Positions 12,101 through 27,400 of a DNA stretch of 64,000 nucleotides are shown piece by piece. The DNA comes from Heliocidaris erythrogramma. Taxonomy: Eukaryota; Echinodermata; Echinoidea; Camarodonta; Echinometridae. Under the pieces are notes generated by a model. It was not told the DNA's origin. It was given only the letters and a program-made list of their open reading frames with translations, and did not search any database. Location of the stretch: positions 14,911,880-14,975,879 of the forward strand of contig CM046855.1 of NCBI GenBank assembly GCA_025617745.1, read 5' to 3'. Every line of letters begins with the position of its first letter. Within the stretch, counting starts at the first letter, position 1. The translations under genes were made by a program, and so were the position numbers.

Positions 12101-15100
12101 ATTTTTGTGCATAAACGACCAACACATAGGGTTAGGGTTAGGGTTGTGGTTAGGATTATGGTTAGAATTACGATTTACGGTAGTTAAAAAACTTAAGTCT
12201 TTAGATTCAGCTTCATTAGAGAAGCGTTGGTCAACTAATGGACATGTGGTCAACTTTTGTGGTGGGGTATTCTATAGTTGTTCCAATGGTGTTTGGGCAT
12301 ATAACACGTGTGTGAGTGTGTTTCTTTAAAAGAGAAAAAAAATAAAAATAACAGATGTGTTGTCACTTATACCTACATGTATCACACATCAGCTAGACAA
12401 AATTAATGCTAAAACATTTAGCACGGGTTCCTTAAAATATGTTAAAAAACGAATATGTTTGCATGGTGTGGTATGGTCTGGTATTGTATTGTATTACCAG
12501 CAGTTGCCATGGCAACAGAAATTCTAATATGTATCAAATTGTGTGACATAGTGATGCAAACATCGTCATCTTTTTTTTTTTCTTATAGTCGATTATCATA
12601 GAATTGCAGGCTAAAATTAGGAAGTTCATTATGCTTACTGTGTAAAACTGAGAAATCTGGAAAAAAATATGCGAAAACAAGAGGTTTGTAATACGCATAA
12701 CATGCTACTATGGCAATAGATAATTGAGTTCCCCTTATTATGTTGTGTATGCTTCAGAGTGATGGGAATGTCATTAAACACCACGAATATTGTAACAAAC
12801 TCATACTGAAGTGATTGTTTTCATGTCTAAGTAATTTTCTTTGAAAAAAAAAATGAAATTCTTCTATTCTACTTAGATTTTCATTCATGATAACTGTTGC
12901 CATGACAACACACATTTTGACATGGATATATTTTTTTTATATCAAAATGTGTAGAACAGTACTGGCAAGAACGCTACCAATTTTCATACCAATCTGATGA
13001 CCATACAGAAAGTTACAGGTCAAAATGTGACGGTAGTACAAAATGACCTCTCAACAAAATTTGAAAAGGGCATTTTTTGACCATCTTGACGCCCCCTTGA
13101 TTTTCCCTAAGAGGGGCCACTTTTTTTTTCTTGTTAACATCTTGATGTTTTAAGCATACTATGAAGAAGTTAAAACAGTCGGTTTCGTTTAGTCATGGGG
13201 GTGCACGGATACCCCTCTTAGATACCGTAATACGTCCTTCTTGGTAATTCTAAACGCAAAAAAAGGGGGGGGGGTGAGTTTACCAGTTATAACAATGGTT
13301 GTCATGACAACAGATATTATAACATGTGTCAAAATGAGTGACATATCGGTACACACATCAACATCAAGCTTTATTATAATCAGATGATCACAAAACAGGG
13401 TTGCAGGTTAAAATGAAGCTGTCCGTATTCTTAATGCATAAAGACTGCGAAATCTTGAAAAATACGCGAAAACAATAGGTTTGTAATACGCATAACATAT
13501 TACTATGCCAATAAGCAATTGAGTTCCTTTTATCAATATATGTTGTATATGTTTCAAAGTGATAGGAAATGTCATTAAACACCATGAATATTGCATCAAA
13601 CTCATACTGAAGTGATTGTTTTCATGTCTAAGCAGTTTTCTTTGAAAAAAATATGAAATTCTTCTATTCTAGTTAGATTTTCATTCATGATAACTGTTAC
13701 CATGGCAACATACATTTTGATATATATTTTTTATATCAAAATGTGTAGAACAGTACTGGCAAGAACGCTACCAATTTTCATACCAATCTAATGACCATAC
13801 AGAAAGTTACAGGTCAAAATGTGACGGTAGTACAAAAGTACCTCTCAACAAAATTTGAAAAGGGCATTTTTTGACCACCTTGACGCCCCCTTGATTTTCC
13901 CTATTCGGGGCCACTTTTTTTTCTTGTTAACATCTTGAATGTTTTTAAGCATATTATGAAGAAGTTAAAAAAGTTGGTTTCGTTTAGTCCTGGGGGGGGG
14001 GGGGTGCACGGATACCCCTCTTAGATACCCTACGAACAGGCACTCGTTCAATAACAAGTGGTGATTTACTAAGTCTTTTATACCTTGCAGTCTGACTGAA
14101 TTGAGTGAAGCAATGTCATGTTAACTAAAGCTTAAAGGTAACTATTGCAATAGTACTTTGTGAAGTAAAGGAATATGATAGAAAGGATACAGTCTCAGAA
14201 CAGTATGAGGAAGAAGACAAGATAATCTCATTGAGAAGGGAGAATATGAAAGAAATGAAAGAAAGCTGAAAGAAATCATCACAGGCTTACAAGTAAGAGG
14301 TGAATGCTGTTTATTAGAAGAAAATAAAAACTACAAGAAAGATGCTGATTTGTTTTCTTTCAAAAAGAGTCTGAAAATAGGATTTGATATAGAGAACTTT
14401 TGCGTATTTCATAGCTGTTACATTTTCTGTTGCTTTTACTTAGGAACCAAAAATGCATTGAGGCTATTTAAGGCAGGCAGGCTAGCAAGCTGTCCTATAT
14501 CATATAAATTTTAATTGGAATGATAATGTCATGTTGACTAAGGCTTAAAGGAAAGAAAGGAAAAAAAAGAGTCTGAAACAGGATTGATATAGAGAAACGA
14601 CGTACACTTTACTACTTTCCCAGTTTTGTTGCACTTAATTAGAAACCCTAACTGCATTGTTTCCAGGCAAGGTAGATACTTGCTTAATATCATGTTGTAA
14701 TGTGCTATATGCAATTTTCAAATTCGAGTGACTGTCTGAGTAAAGTAAGGTCATGTTAACTAAAGTTTAATGGTATTTATTCATTGCGATATTATCTTAT
14801 GAAGAAAATGACCAGATTATAGTATTAGAACCATCTGAAAAAAGATAAAGATTTAAAAAAATAAATTAAAAAGTCTAAAAACAGAAATTTATGTAGAAAA
14901 ATGAGAGAATATTTTGGTGTTTTCATAAGTGTCCGTCTGTTTTACGTCCTTTTGTAGCAGATTAAAACAAATTAAGAAAAAAAAATGAAGGACACCTTTT
15001 TTAATCAGTTTGAGTTCATATTAATTAAGGAGTTCATAACATTATATGGTCAAGCCTTTAGACCAAATGCATATTTTGTCTTGTGTGCCCGTAGGGGGAA

Positions 15101-18100
15101 TATAGATGTAAGATATACAAAAAAAAAAAAAGAGGTAAATATTTAAAAAAGAGATGACTAATGGTGACATAACAGAAATGCATCTCACTAGAGTATGTTG
15201 GCAAATAATTTATCATGCCAGTTACTATCTCAGTATAGAGTTACTCTCTATTTATGATATTGATATAGATAATTTATTGAGGTTTCTTATAGCTTGCCCA
15301 GTTTTTAGGTATTTACAGTTGTAGTTTAAAACCCTAATTGCATTTGATGCTATGTAAGACAGCCACTCGTTCAATAACAAGTGGTGATTGCTATGTCTTT
15401 TATATAATTTGCAGTTTGATTGACTGCCTTGAGTGAAGCAATGTATTAACTAAAGCTTAAAGTATAACTATTGCAATAGTATTTTATGAAGTAAAGGAAT
15501 AAGATAGAAAGGAACAGTATGAGGAAGAAGATAAAGAAGATAAAGAAAAGATGAAAAGAAAGAAAGAGTCTGGAAAAAAAAATATTATGCTGGCCTACAA
15601 GTTATCATGCCAGTTGCTCTCTTCTTGCACAGAACTTGGGGCATGCATGACATTGTTATTATAACAGCTTAAATTGTTTTAATGAGCTTCATATTTTTTA
15701 ATAAAAAGTAGGCTGTCATAGTTTAAATTCAGGGCCTCAACACGTTTGTCATACAAAATTGATGGCAAAGGTATTATGACAAAAAACAAACAAACATCCC
15801 TTTACAAGCTCTATTGGTAGTTTATTTAAATTGTATGTAATTTGCCCTCTTTTGTGCTGGAGGAGAGTACTGGTATTCAGAAGAGACAAGCGTTATCTGT
15901 AATCCATTTTAATGTATTTTAAAATCTGTCTCCATTCCATGTTTTTTTTTCAACCCTTAAAAGGAAGGCATGCATAATCACTATAATAATAGTAGTAATA
16001 GTAATAGTAATATTGATTTTGCTAAAATATTGCCAGGTCCTGATTGGCATATTGTCAAGCGCTTATCTTTTGTGTAATATATAAAAGGAAAAAAATAGAG
16101 TATTGGAATGTAAATGAGACAATGTTTAAATCGAATTTAAATGCATTCTTTCTTTTCATGATCGCCTTCTTGTTTGAGATGGTTTTATGGTTATTTTTAT
16201 ATCAATGAATCTCACTAGAATATGCCGCCCAACAAGCTATGTCAGTCACTCTTCTTCACAAAACTGTATTAAATGGCCTTGTTATTATGATTTTAATGAG
16301 CTTTAAATTTGTTCTATTCTATATGTCAGTAGGCTATTTTGGTTTGATTCAGGGCCTCAAAACTGTTGTCATACATTAGTAGTTTATTCAAATTGTATAT
16401 ATACAAAGCTGTCAAGGCATGACATGCACTCTTTTGTGCTGGAGGAGAGTACTGGTATGTAGAGAGATAACTGTTATCCGTAATTCGGTTCAATGCATTT
16501 TAAAATCTGTTTCCATGCCACACCTTTTTGCTGTACGCCATCGTAACAGTTGTTTATTTTGCATTTATTATAATGTCGGGAGAAGCAATACACTTATTAG
16601 CATACTGAAAATGCGTCTATAATTATGTACCTAATCATGGTTGTCTTAATGGAAAATCTATTTGGCAGTTGTAAAAAAAATCTTGTTTTATATGCATGGA
16701 AATTCCAAGAGTCTGTAAATTCTTGATCAAGTGAAATGTATCACTCTTTAATAAGAGAAAGAAAATAGTTCGGAGAGTATTGGAATGTAAATGGTAACTC
16801 TTATTCTAAATCAAATTTAATCGCATTTTTAGGGTTGTTGTCATATTCTCTCATGTTTGGGAAGTATTTGAGTTCAGAACCACATGCGTTTCAAGAATGT
16901 TACCTTTTTGTTTATCTGTGAAATTCAATACAATTGGAACCCTATGTTATTAAGGATGTTCCCTTTTTATATGTTGATCATTGAAACGCAATTTACTCCT
17001 GAATACTTAATTAAGTTGTGATCAATAGTTTCAAGAGCTCTTAAAGATTGTGCATGGCATGTTGTTATAGTTGCATGCATGAAAGCATTTATTTTGTATA
17101 TTCTGTAAGTCAGTTATTATAAGACTTTCAATGTGGAAAGGGTACATAACCTTTAGGTTTATTTCTGGAATGTTACTGTTGAATAGAAATTTTGAGAGTG
17201 GGAGGAGTGGGGAGGGGGAGCTACAATAATGCATGCCTTATCAGTTTCTTTCCCAGATGACGGGGTTTCGTTCTTGCCTTTCATGGGGTCCTTTAAGGTG
17301 GGGATTGGCTCTGGGACTGGGTTAATTTTTTATGTGATAAGTTATGGATGTGCTGATTAATTGCAAATTGTTCTCCCTCAACGTGAAAGGGATCAGGGAC
17401 AGGGATAAAAGGGAACGCATTCTTTTGTGGTGTAAAGATAAAGGGGCGGACATCGTTTTCCTACAGGAAACTTTTAGTACTAGGGATTGTGAAGACAAGT
17501 GGGCTTCAGTGTGGGAGGGTTCCAGTTATTTTAGTCATGGTTCTAATCACAGCAAAGGAGTTCTCGTTTTAATTGCGCCGAGGGTAGGTATTGAGATATT
17601 GCAAGTCTTAAAAGACAGTGAGGGTAGATATATTTTAATAGACTGTAAGTTTCAAGGTGATAGGTTGATTTTAGGAAATGTGTATTTTCCAACAATAAAT
17701 TTTGAGAATGATCAATTGCAATTTCTTCGAAAACTTCGCAATAATTTGGCTAAGTTAAATAAAGATAAATACCCGGTTATAATAGGTGGCGATTTTAACA
17801 TGGTTAGGGACACTGAATTTCATTATAACGGGCGGTCTTTAAACAGGATTTCGAAAAGATTTAATCGAGAATTTGAAAAATTCATGGAAGATTTGCAGCT
17901 TTCGGACATTTGGAGATGTAGGCATCCCTTAAAAAAGCAATTCACTTATATGCAAAAGAATCCCTTTATGCAAAGTAGACTAGATTACTGGATAATAATT
18001 TTATCGGAATGTCTAGAGGAAATGGTTATGAAGTGCGATATAGTTCCATCTGTTGCCCCTGATCATCATTCAATATTTTTACGCTTATTTGACAAAACAA

Positions 18101-21100
18101 TTAATAAATCGAATGGAAGAAAGGGGTCATATTGGAAATTCAACAATAGCCTGTGTGAAAACGAAGATTATGTTAGAGAGTTAAAGAAGAAAATTTGTTA
18201 ATTAAAAAATGAACTACAAACTGAAATAAAAGATAAGAGGTTGTTATGGGATTTTTTGAAAATGAAAATTCGGAGCTTTACACAAAAATTTTCGAAAAAA
18301 GTGGCTGATCAAAGAAGAACAATAAGAACAGATATAGAAAAAGAAATACAGTTTTTAGAACAACAATTGACGGAAAGCACTAATGCAAGTATTTTAGAAA
18401 AGTTGGAAGATACCAAAGAGAAATTAAAGGAAGTTTATAGCTATGTAAATGAAGGAATTAGGATTCGATCACGAGCCTCGTGGTACGAAAGTGGAGAAAG
18501 GGATACGCGTTATTTCAATCAGTTGATCCAAAATAACAAAAGAAAAAGTAGTATTAAGAAAATTAAAGCCTCAGATGGTGCTATCTGTTGCGATGAAAAA
18601 AGAATAACTGAAGAAATCCAGAAGTTTTACAGTAAGTTGTACGGTAAAGTAGAATCAGAGTGCTCGGATAACTGTTACGATAGTTTTTTTCAAGGTTTAC
18701 CGAAATTGACGGAAACATCTCGGGAATACTGTGAAGGATCTATAACTAATAGAGAATGCCTAGAAATCTTAAAAGAATTGAAACAGAATAAATAACCTGG
18801 GAATGATGGTCTTTCTTCAGAATTTTATTGTACCTTTTGGCCGGATATTGGAGATTTAGTTTAAAATGCCTTGAATGAAGCATATAGATCAGGAGAATTA
18901 GCATCTTCACAAAAACAAGCAGTAATTACGTTAATCGCTAAAGATCCCTTTTCATTGAAAAATTATAGACCCATTTCCCTTCGTAATGTCGACTATAAAA
19001 TCTTAACAAAAAATTTGGCTAAGCGAATCAAGAAAGTATTAAATGAAATCATTATGGGAGATCAGGTGGGTTATATGAAGGGGAGGAATATTGGGGAGGC
19101 CATTCGCATTATAGATGATATTATCTTTCATACATCCCGTTACAATTTATCTGGTTTTTTGTTGGCTATAGACTTCGAAAAAGCTTTTGACTCTGTTTCA
19201 CATAAATTTCTCCAAAAAGTTCTATCGTCATTTGGTTTTGGTCCATCTTTTCAAAAGTGGGTTAAAGTTTTATACACGAACACATTAAGTTGTGTATTAA
19301 ATGAAGGAGGGTCCACTGGTTATTTCAGAGTAGAAAGGGGAGTAAGGCAGGGAGATCCTCTTTCTCCGTATCTTTTTATCTTATGTATTGAAGTAATGGC
19401 ACACAAATTACGAACAGATGAATTGGTGGAAGGAATTAATTTTGGAGATAAGGAAACTAAACTAGTACTTTATGCGGATGATATGACAATTTTTGCTCGC
19501 AATGAAAAATCAATCAATAGGTTAAAAGTACTATTTGAAGACTTCGAAAAACTTTCTGGACTGAAAATAAACGACAAAACTAAAATATTAAGGTTAGGTT
19601 TATGCCAACGTTTAGATTGTGATTTTTCTTTTGGCGAAATAGTTGAATTCTTAAGGTTTTAAGGGTTTTCTTTTCCCTTGATGAACACAAGAAAGAAGAT
19701 CTAAATTACAAAGAAATCTTAAGTAAAATAAAAACACTTTTAAATTTTTGGAAGCAAAGGGATTTAACACTCATGGGAAAGATTCAACTATTGAAGGTGC
19801 ATATTTATTCTAAACTTCTTTATCGGGCCTCACTTACTCCTGTTCCAAAATGGGTTTATGATTCATTGGATGAATTAACTTTCGATTTCATATGGAAAGG
19901 AAAGACACATAAAATCAATAGAAATACAATGTTCTTATAGACTATAAGCAAAGGGGGATTAAAGATGTTAAATTTTTCTGCACAAGTGAAATCGCCACGA
20001 ATTATGTGGATTCAAAAACTTCTAAATAAAGACGAAGACATGAAATGGAAACAATATCTTAACTTTGCCACTAAACAGCTGGGTGGAGATTTAATATTTT
20101 CATGTGACTATATACCAGGTTTATTAAAGGTGACAGCTCCACAATTTTATATGGACTTATTAGAAGACTGGGTGAATACAAAACATATAAGGAGTATAGA
20201 CATTGGTGATGTGGTAATTTTCAATAATAAGTTTATTCGATATAAAGGAAGTTGTATATATGATAAGAGGTTGTACGACAAAGGGATTTACAAATTAAAA
20301 CAAATTCTGGAAAACGATGGTAAACTAAAATGTGACAGACATTTTGTCGATTTAGGTGTGGAAGTGAATGACATTGAAAAGGTCAAGCACTTTTATGCCT
20401 GTTTACCCTTTTGCTGGAAAAATAATATTAGAATGGAAGAAAAAAATTTTGGAACTAATTTTACTTTGGGAAAGAAAACAACTAACATATCTGATGTAAA
20501 ATCAAAACAAATCTATGTGCAATTAATAAAGAAAGATGGATTTAAACCTTTGGTTTTTGAGAGAATTGGAAGGAACTATAATTTTCCTGCAAGGAAATAG
20601 AAAACATATTTTTAAGACTAAGACAGTGTACACTTAATAGTCGACTAAGAGAGTTTCAGTTCAAACTTATACATAATATATTATATACAAACCATCACCT
20701 CTTCCGTTTTGGTCTTGTCTCAACTAACTTATGCTCATTTTGCGAAAGAGAAGAAGAAACATATAAACATTTATTCTATACTTGTGAATTTGCACAATCG
20801 GTGTGGGAAATGTGCACGAGATTTTTAGATTTTGAAATACATAACTGTAGTTGGGAGGAAATTATGTTTGGGAAGGAGGAGAGAAATAAAGGAAAATATC
20901 AATTAATGAATCACGTTCTAATTCTTGTTAAATATCTGATTTATAGAAATAGAGAACTTAAAAAACCACCCTCATTTAATCAAATAAATTATAGTATTAT
21001 AGGGGATAAAGTAGAAGAAAGGAAATTGGCAGCAATGAGGGGGACTCTCACTATCCATTTTTCTAAATGGGAAAACCTGAATATTAGACAGACAATTGGA

Positions 21101-24100
21101 ACCCAGAGCCAGTCGTCCACCGGTAAGGGGGGGGGGGGGATAATGGGGGAGGTCGGGTAGGGTAGGGCTTAATAAAAAAGAAACCTTTTTCTCTCAGGAC
21201 AACTGTATAAAGGAAGTTTAAGTTACTATATTGTCAAACAAAATTGTTGTATGATACAACTGGATATGTTTATCTCAAATAAGATTTTTTTTTTCTCTCT
21301 CTGGAAATATGAATTTTTGTTTGCAACTTTGATGTATGGAAACTGATCATGTAAGAAAAAAAAACCGCTTGTAAATTTGAGAAGTAAGAGTATATGATTA
21401 AGGATATCAATTTATCCATAGCTTTTGTTTATGGAAATTCTTTTCAATATTCAAGTAATATCAATTTCTTTTGAAGCCTTTTGTTAAACGAAAATTTATA
21501 CTGTTTTAGAATATCATATTTTAGTATGTGTTATATACGATGATTGTAATTTGTTTCAAGAGAGAAAAAGAATAAAAAATGATTATAATAAAAAAATTCT
21601 GTGTGACCTTGAAATTTTGACCCCAACTTCAGTTCGGATCAAGATAGTGACAGGAAAGAATCGATTAAGAAAAGAATCGATTAGATTTTGGTGATGATCG
21701 GTTATAGGAACTTCAGTTGTTTTTTAGAATATTTTATTACTTCCTTTTTCAAAATAACATTTTTCACAATAATGAAGGTAAAATACACAAACAAATATAT
21801 TCACATGCAGTATCATTGTGCATAATACATAATAATAACAATAAGTAACCTTAATATTTTACATGCATGTATTCAATAGTAGATTATGCCAAATCTGGAA
21901 GTCTTTATTGCGATAAAAATATAAAATATAAAATATAGTGACAGGAAAGAATCGATTAGGGAAAGAATGCAACTACTCTGTAGCGCCGCTAAGGCGTGGG
22001 TCTGCCGCCTTTGACGGCCTTTCTAGTTTTTATTAGCTCACCTGAGCCTAAGGCTCGAGTGAGCTATTGCGATGGAAATTTGTCCGCCGTCCGTCGTCCT
22101 TCGTCCGTCGTCCGTCGTCCGTTAACTTTTTACATTTTCATCTTCTTCTCCAAAACCCATGATCGGAATTCAACCAAACTTGGTAGGAATCATCCTTAGG
22201 GGTAGGGGACCCAAAGTTGCTAAAATGGTACATGTGGCGCCCAGGGGGGCCCAGGGGGAGGGCCCCCAATTGTAAAAGCTATGTAAATTTCAAACATCTT
22301 CTTCTCCAGAACCAGGCATAGCTCAGACTTGGTATTGTGTATGGAGATACCTGTATAGATGAAGAATGAATGTTGTTCATGAAATTTCTCTGAGTGGCCC
22401 TATAGGGGCCCTGTGGGTGTAACATACTGGAGGGGGGGGGGGCGCGCTGCCAGGCAAAATGTACATTCTGATCTTCTTCTCCAAAACACACGATCGGAAT
22501 TCAACCAAACTTGGTAGGAATCATCCTTAGGGGTAGGGGACCCAAAGTTGCTAAAATGGTACATGTGGCCCCCAGGGGGCCCAGGGGGGCCCAGGAGGAA
22601 GGCCCCCAATTGTAAAAGCTATGTAAATTTCAAACATCTTCTTCTCCAGAAGCAGGCATAGCTCAGACTTGGTATTGTGTATGGAGATACCTCTATAGAT
22701 GAAGAATGAATGTTGTTCATGAAATTTCTCTGAGTGGCCCTATAGGGGCCCTGTGGGGGTAACATACTGGAGGGGGGCGCTGCCAGGCAAAATGTACATT
22801 CCGATCTTCTTCTCCAAAACACATGATCGGAATTCAACCAAACTTGGTAGGAATCATCCTTAGGGGTAGGGGACCCAAAGTTGCTAAATGGTACATGTGG
22901 CCCCCAGGGGGGACCAGGGGGAGGGCCCCCAATTGTAAAAGCTATGTAAATTTCAAACATCTTCTCCAGAACCAGGCATAGCTCAGACTTGGTATTGTGT
23001 ATGGAGATACCTCTATAGATGAAGAATGAATGTTGTTCATGAAATTTCTCTGAGTGGCCCTATAGGGGCCCTGTGGGGGTAACATACTGGGGGGGGGGGC
23101 AAGTTGTCCGCCATCCAGAAACTTTTTACATTTGCAGCTTCTTCTCCAAAACCCATGATTGGAATTTAACCGAACTTGGTAGGAAGCTCAGACTTGGTAT
23201 TGTGTATAGAGATACATGTACCTCTATAGATGAAGAATGAAAGTTGTTCATGTGCTAGAGAGAACATGCACCAGATGTGATTTGATCCACCTCAGGTGAG
23301 CGTCGTGCCCCCTGGGGCTCTTGTTTTCTTCAGTTTTCCTTTTCCTTTGTTTCATCTTTACAAATACCAAAAATGCCTGCATGGAAAGTTGGTTGACGGT
23401 CTTGAAATTTACATGCATAGATGAAATACTTTATAAGCTCAATAATAAAAAGTAATACACGTTTATATTTTGTATGTCACTGATACCAAACATGCATTGA
23501 AACAATGAAAATTCCTTGTCAATACAGTTTCTTTAGATATCATCAATATTAAATCGCGCCAAAGTGGTTTTATTTTAGCACAATTATCATAAACAAACAA
23601 ATGCTCTCAAGGAAAATAGCCTAAGTGGCATATAAATTATTATGGTACCTATTACCAGTGGCGGATCGAGGGGGGGGGGGGGCTGCCCTGGGACCAAAAA
23701 GGGGCCCAAAAATGCTGAGGACCTTTTTTTTTTCTTGTCAGAGATATTTTTGAATTAAAAAGGGGCACAAAAATGAAAACACCCCTTTTTAAAGAAAAAT
23801 GTCGACGACGCCTAAGGGCTGAAAACAGACCCTTTTCGACGCTTTTTGTGGACGCGGTTGCGTAGCAGGTACTCCCCCCCCCCCCCCCCCCCTCCCCGGA
23901 TCGTATTCAGTCACCAATTCTTCAAAAAGAAATTACCCTAGACCCTGTATATAACTGTGATAGTTAAACTATTATATATTTTCAAATCAAGGTGGAAAAT
24001 AATAATATGATTTATGTTTTAAGCTTATATCTTTAATCCATATAAATTCTTGTAAATGATAATTCTGCACATTCATATCTAGTATATATTGTTTTTTATA

Positions 24101-24412
24101 TAAGTACCATACCTTTATTGTTTCATGCAACTGATAATTATTGTGCTTTATTCAAAACACAGTCAGGGGAATTAGTTTTCCACAACACTGCATGATCTAG
24201 ATAAAATTTAGAAAGAAAATGTTACTCTAACGACTTCCATGGACTCTGATATTTGTTATAATAAATGTTTCACCCACACCATTTTGGGGGCAGAAGTTTA
24301 AATATAAATAGCATGCATCTGACTTTGTCATATAAAGAATTCCGAAAATAATTTCAACGTTTCAAAAAGATGTTTAAAGGAGCTGGACTTGCCGTTCAAA
24401 ACCCCCCCCCCC

Positions 24413-24446
<34 letters not shown>

Positions 24447-27400
24447 AACCAACAACAGCATGTGGTATCGTAAGCAAACTGGCTTTTTCATATACCCATC
24501 AAAAGCAATACCCTCAATATTCTCATTATTTCTTATAGATATGGCTAAAGGTTCTAATAGTGCTAATAAAAACAGCAAGGGAGGAATGGGACCTCCCTGG
24601 AAAATCCCCCTTGATAATGACAATTGTTTCGATATTAAAAAGCCATTATTTATAACATAACTGGACAGATAAATTATAAAATCTTTTCCCACTGTATAAA
24701 ATTATTACCAAGATTAATATGTACGAACGTGTTTGTGAAAGTGACGGTCTACATACACTAAAATGTGATAAACATTCAATGTTTAATAACTAAATAAAAC
24801 AAATAATTACTCCATTCATTTTCAAATTAGTCTGTCTAAAAGTAGCCTTTGCCAAAAAATAAAGAAAGATATCGATATCATTGATCAAACGAATTAATCA
24901 TGATAAACGATAATCGGTTCTACGACGTATATGCTCCAGTGACAATTTCAAATGTCAATTTCCTGCACTGACCGATTTCCTGACTTCATCATACATACCC
25001 ATATCACTAACCCCAATCGAAATATTAAAAAAAACAAAAAACAATTGTCACTCTAATCCTATATTTTGATGAAATAAAGCCCGGAGCTATTGCCGCCAAA
25101 GCAAAATAATGTTGGATCACCTTATAAACATGATAATGATGACAGGCCTATTTTCCATCTACATGTATTTGCAGTTGGGAACAGTTGCCCATGAAATCGG
25201 CCACGCTATGGGATTCGAACACGAACAGTCGAGACCAGATCGCGATGACTACGTCGAAGTTTTCTGGGACAACATTGAGACTGGCATGTCATTCAACTTT
25301 GATAAGGAGTCGATTGAAGCAGTTATGTCAAGCGATGTAGTGAAGTATGATGTAAACTCGGTGATGCACTATGGAGCGTACGTAAGTATATGGTCTAGGA
25401 CTCTGTGGATATTTGTACGCAGGAAAACAATGCCATTAAACTTCATTAATTTTTCACATAATTTCAAATGAAATAATATTATTGGTATTTTTCATAATTT
25501 CTTTTTAATGTGATTGGCGCTTGATAAACATCTGTAGCTTAAAGGCATATGGTAGGCAGTTTCCATGTGCAGCAGGTCATAATTCGCTGACACCAGACTT
25601 GGTGGAAAGCACTGAAAATGGTTATGGGTGTACAAGTCTGGAACACAGTTACACAGAAAATCCCCTGTCCAGCCAAGAAATGCCCCCTGGTCTCTCTTTT
25701 TTTTTCGAAATACTTCAGCCATTTTTCGGACTGGAGGCACCGCACAAGACCCACTGCTGCTTATACGGGAGCCTCCAAACTCGGGAAATAATGAGATGGA
25801 TGTGGCATCTCTCCGTCCTGGAGCCCATCCATCTATTCTACATGTATTATCTCCATCTGATTAAGTACTAACCATAACCGAGCGACTTTTGAGTTAAAAA
25901 ACTTAAAATGTGTTACAGAGTTTGGAAATTTAGTTGTGGCATTTTTTTCCTTCATTTTTTTTTTTTCATTTTTTTTTGTGAGAAAATTTTGGAGTGAAAA
26001 GGCACCCTCAGCTATTCCGGTGACACAGTCGCTCACATGTTCCATGCATAAATCAGGTGCCCCTTAGCTATACGCCACATTCCTACAGCACTAGCAATAT
26101 ATGAAAGCTTGAAATGTGAAGAACTTTTTCATTTTCATCTTCCTTTTTTTACACACCAAGTACTGTGTTAGATGTTACTGTACCCCTTCTCGTTTACATA
26201 TTTCTATAAAGGGATTCGCCATAGATACTAGCAAGCCGACACTGCTAACGAAGCGACCATTCGACATGCAGTACATCGGTCAAAGGGGAGAACTCAGCTT
26301 CTACGATGTCAAACTAGCTAATTATATCTACAACTGTGATGAATTTTGTGACCCCCTTCTTGAATGCGCCAACGGAGGATTTGTAGACAAATCATGCACG
26401 TGTCAATGCCCCTCCAATTGGACGGGTACTCTCTGCAACGAAGCATCAAATACGCCGCAAGATGGTGAGTTGCGGTTGTTAGCAATGTAAGCGTATATTA
26501 TCGGATACAATTTTTCGCCTAGCCCATATATTATCACCTTTCTATTGTGTAAAAAAAAAAAGTATTTCGTTAAGATACAGTTCATAAGATATACAAAATT
26601 AATGACATAATTATTTTGGCACCCCTCTGCCCGAATATAAGGTTATTCGGGTACATCGCTACCCGAATATTGATATTTTCAAAAATATCGGGGGCTTCAC
26701 AGCCGCCCCCGCCTCGGCCCACCGCCCCAGCCCTCACTCCTCATACGCCTACGGTTATCAACACTTTGTGCACCAGGCTAGAGCAAATGTAGATCTTGCC
26801 AAGAGACCGTAGACTGCGTAGAGAGTTGCCGGGACTGGAACTCAAATTTTTAAAAAATCCATCAAATACTATTAAATATGAAAATTATTGTAATTATATT
26901 TTTAAAAACGAAGATTAAGTAAAATTAATAACATTTCTCAAGAACTGATATAAAGAAATTCATTCAGTATCTGAGCATGAAGGGCGTTAACTCATGTTTT
27001 TACACAGAGTTAACGACCTGCTGGCTCTCAACACACGAAATGGCATTGACCTCTTATTGAACTAATGTTTTTACAGTGTATTGACAGAAAAGTATGAGGC
27101 GGACTGACATTTCCACTTCTATATTCCTGACGTTAACCCATCCTTTCATATACGTTTTTTATTTAATTTTGCAGACGTTATACAATATACAAATCTTCTT
27201 TCCTCCAAAGTGGGTAAATTAAACTCTGGCGTGCATCATGAATTTATGACGTCACATTAACATTCTTGTTCACTGGGCTCATTTAATAAGATTTCCCCCC
27301 ATTGTTTCTCTCAAAGTTTGTGAAATCACCAAATCTGACCCGTCCGGAGAGATAAAGTCACCTAACTATGACTCTGGACAGTACTCCATAGACTCAGCCT

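Larger units (their letters stand above)
8310..14035. mobile_element. 5.7-kb foldback DNA transposon of unassigned superfamily
   Basis: The ends are T(A/C)GTAGGGTATCTAAGAGGG... inverted to each other, perfectly over about 30 bp from GTAGGG. Similarity continues for about 460 bp (8310-8770 versus 12770-13225 and 13560-14035, inverted). A 3-bp ACA lies on both sides (8307-8309, 14036-14038). The duplicate host unit at 15353-15370 gives the empty site gtaagacagccactcg. No transposase of its own is seen. The right side is internally duplicated, and a Harbinger element is nested inside. Confidence 0.8.

Noticed and set aside
12129..12170. Telomere-like ttaggg run
   Set aside because: Only about two and a half exact units followed by degenerate copies, inside a MITE; too short for an interstitial telomere.
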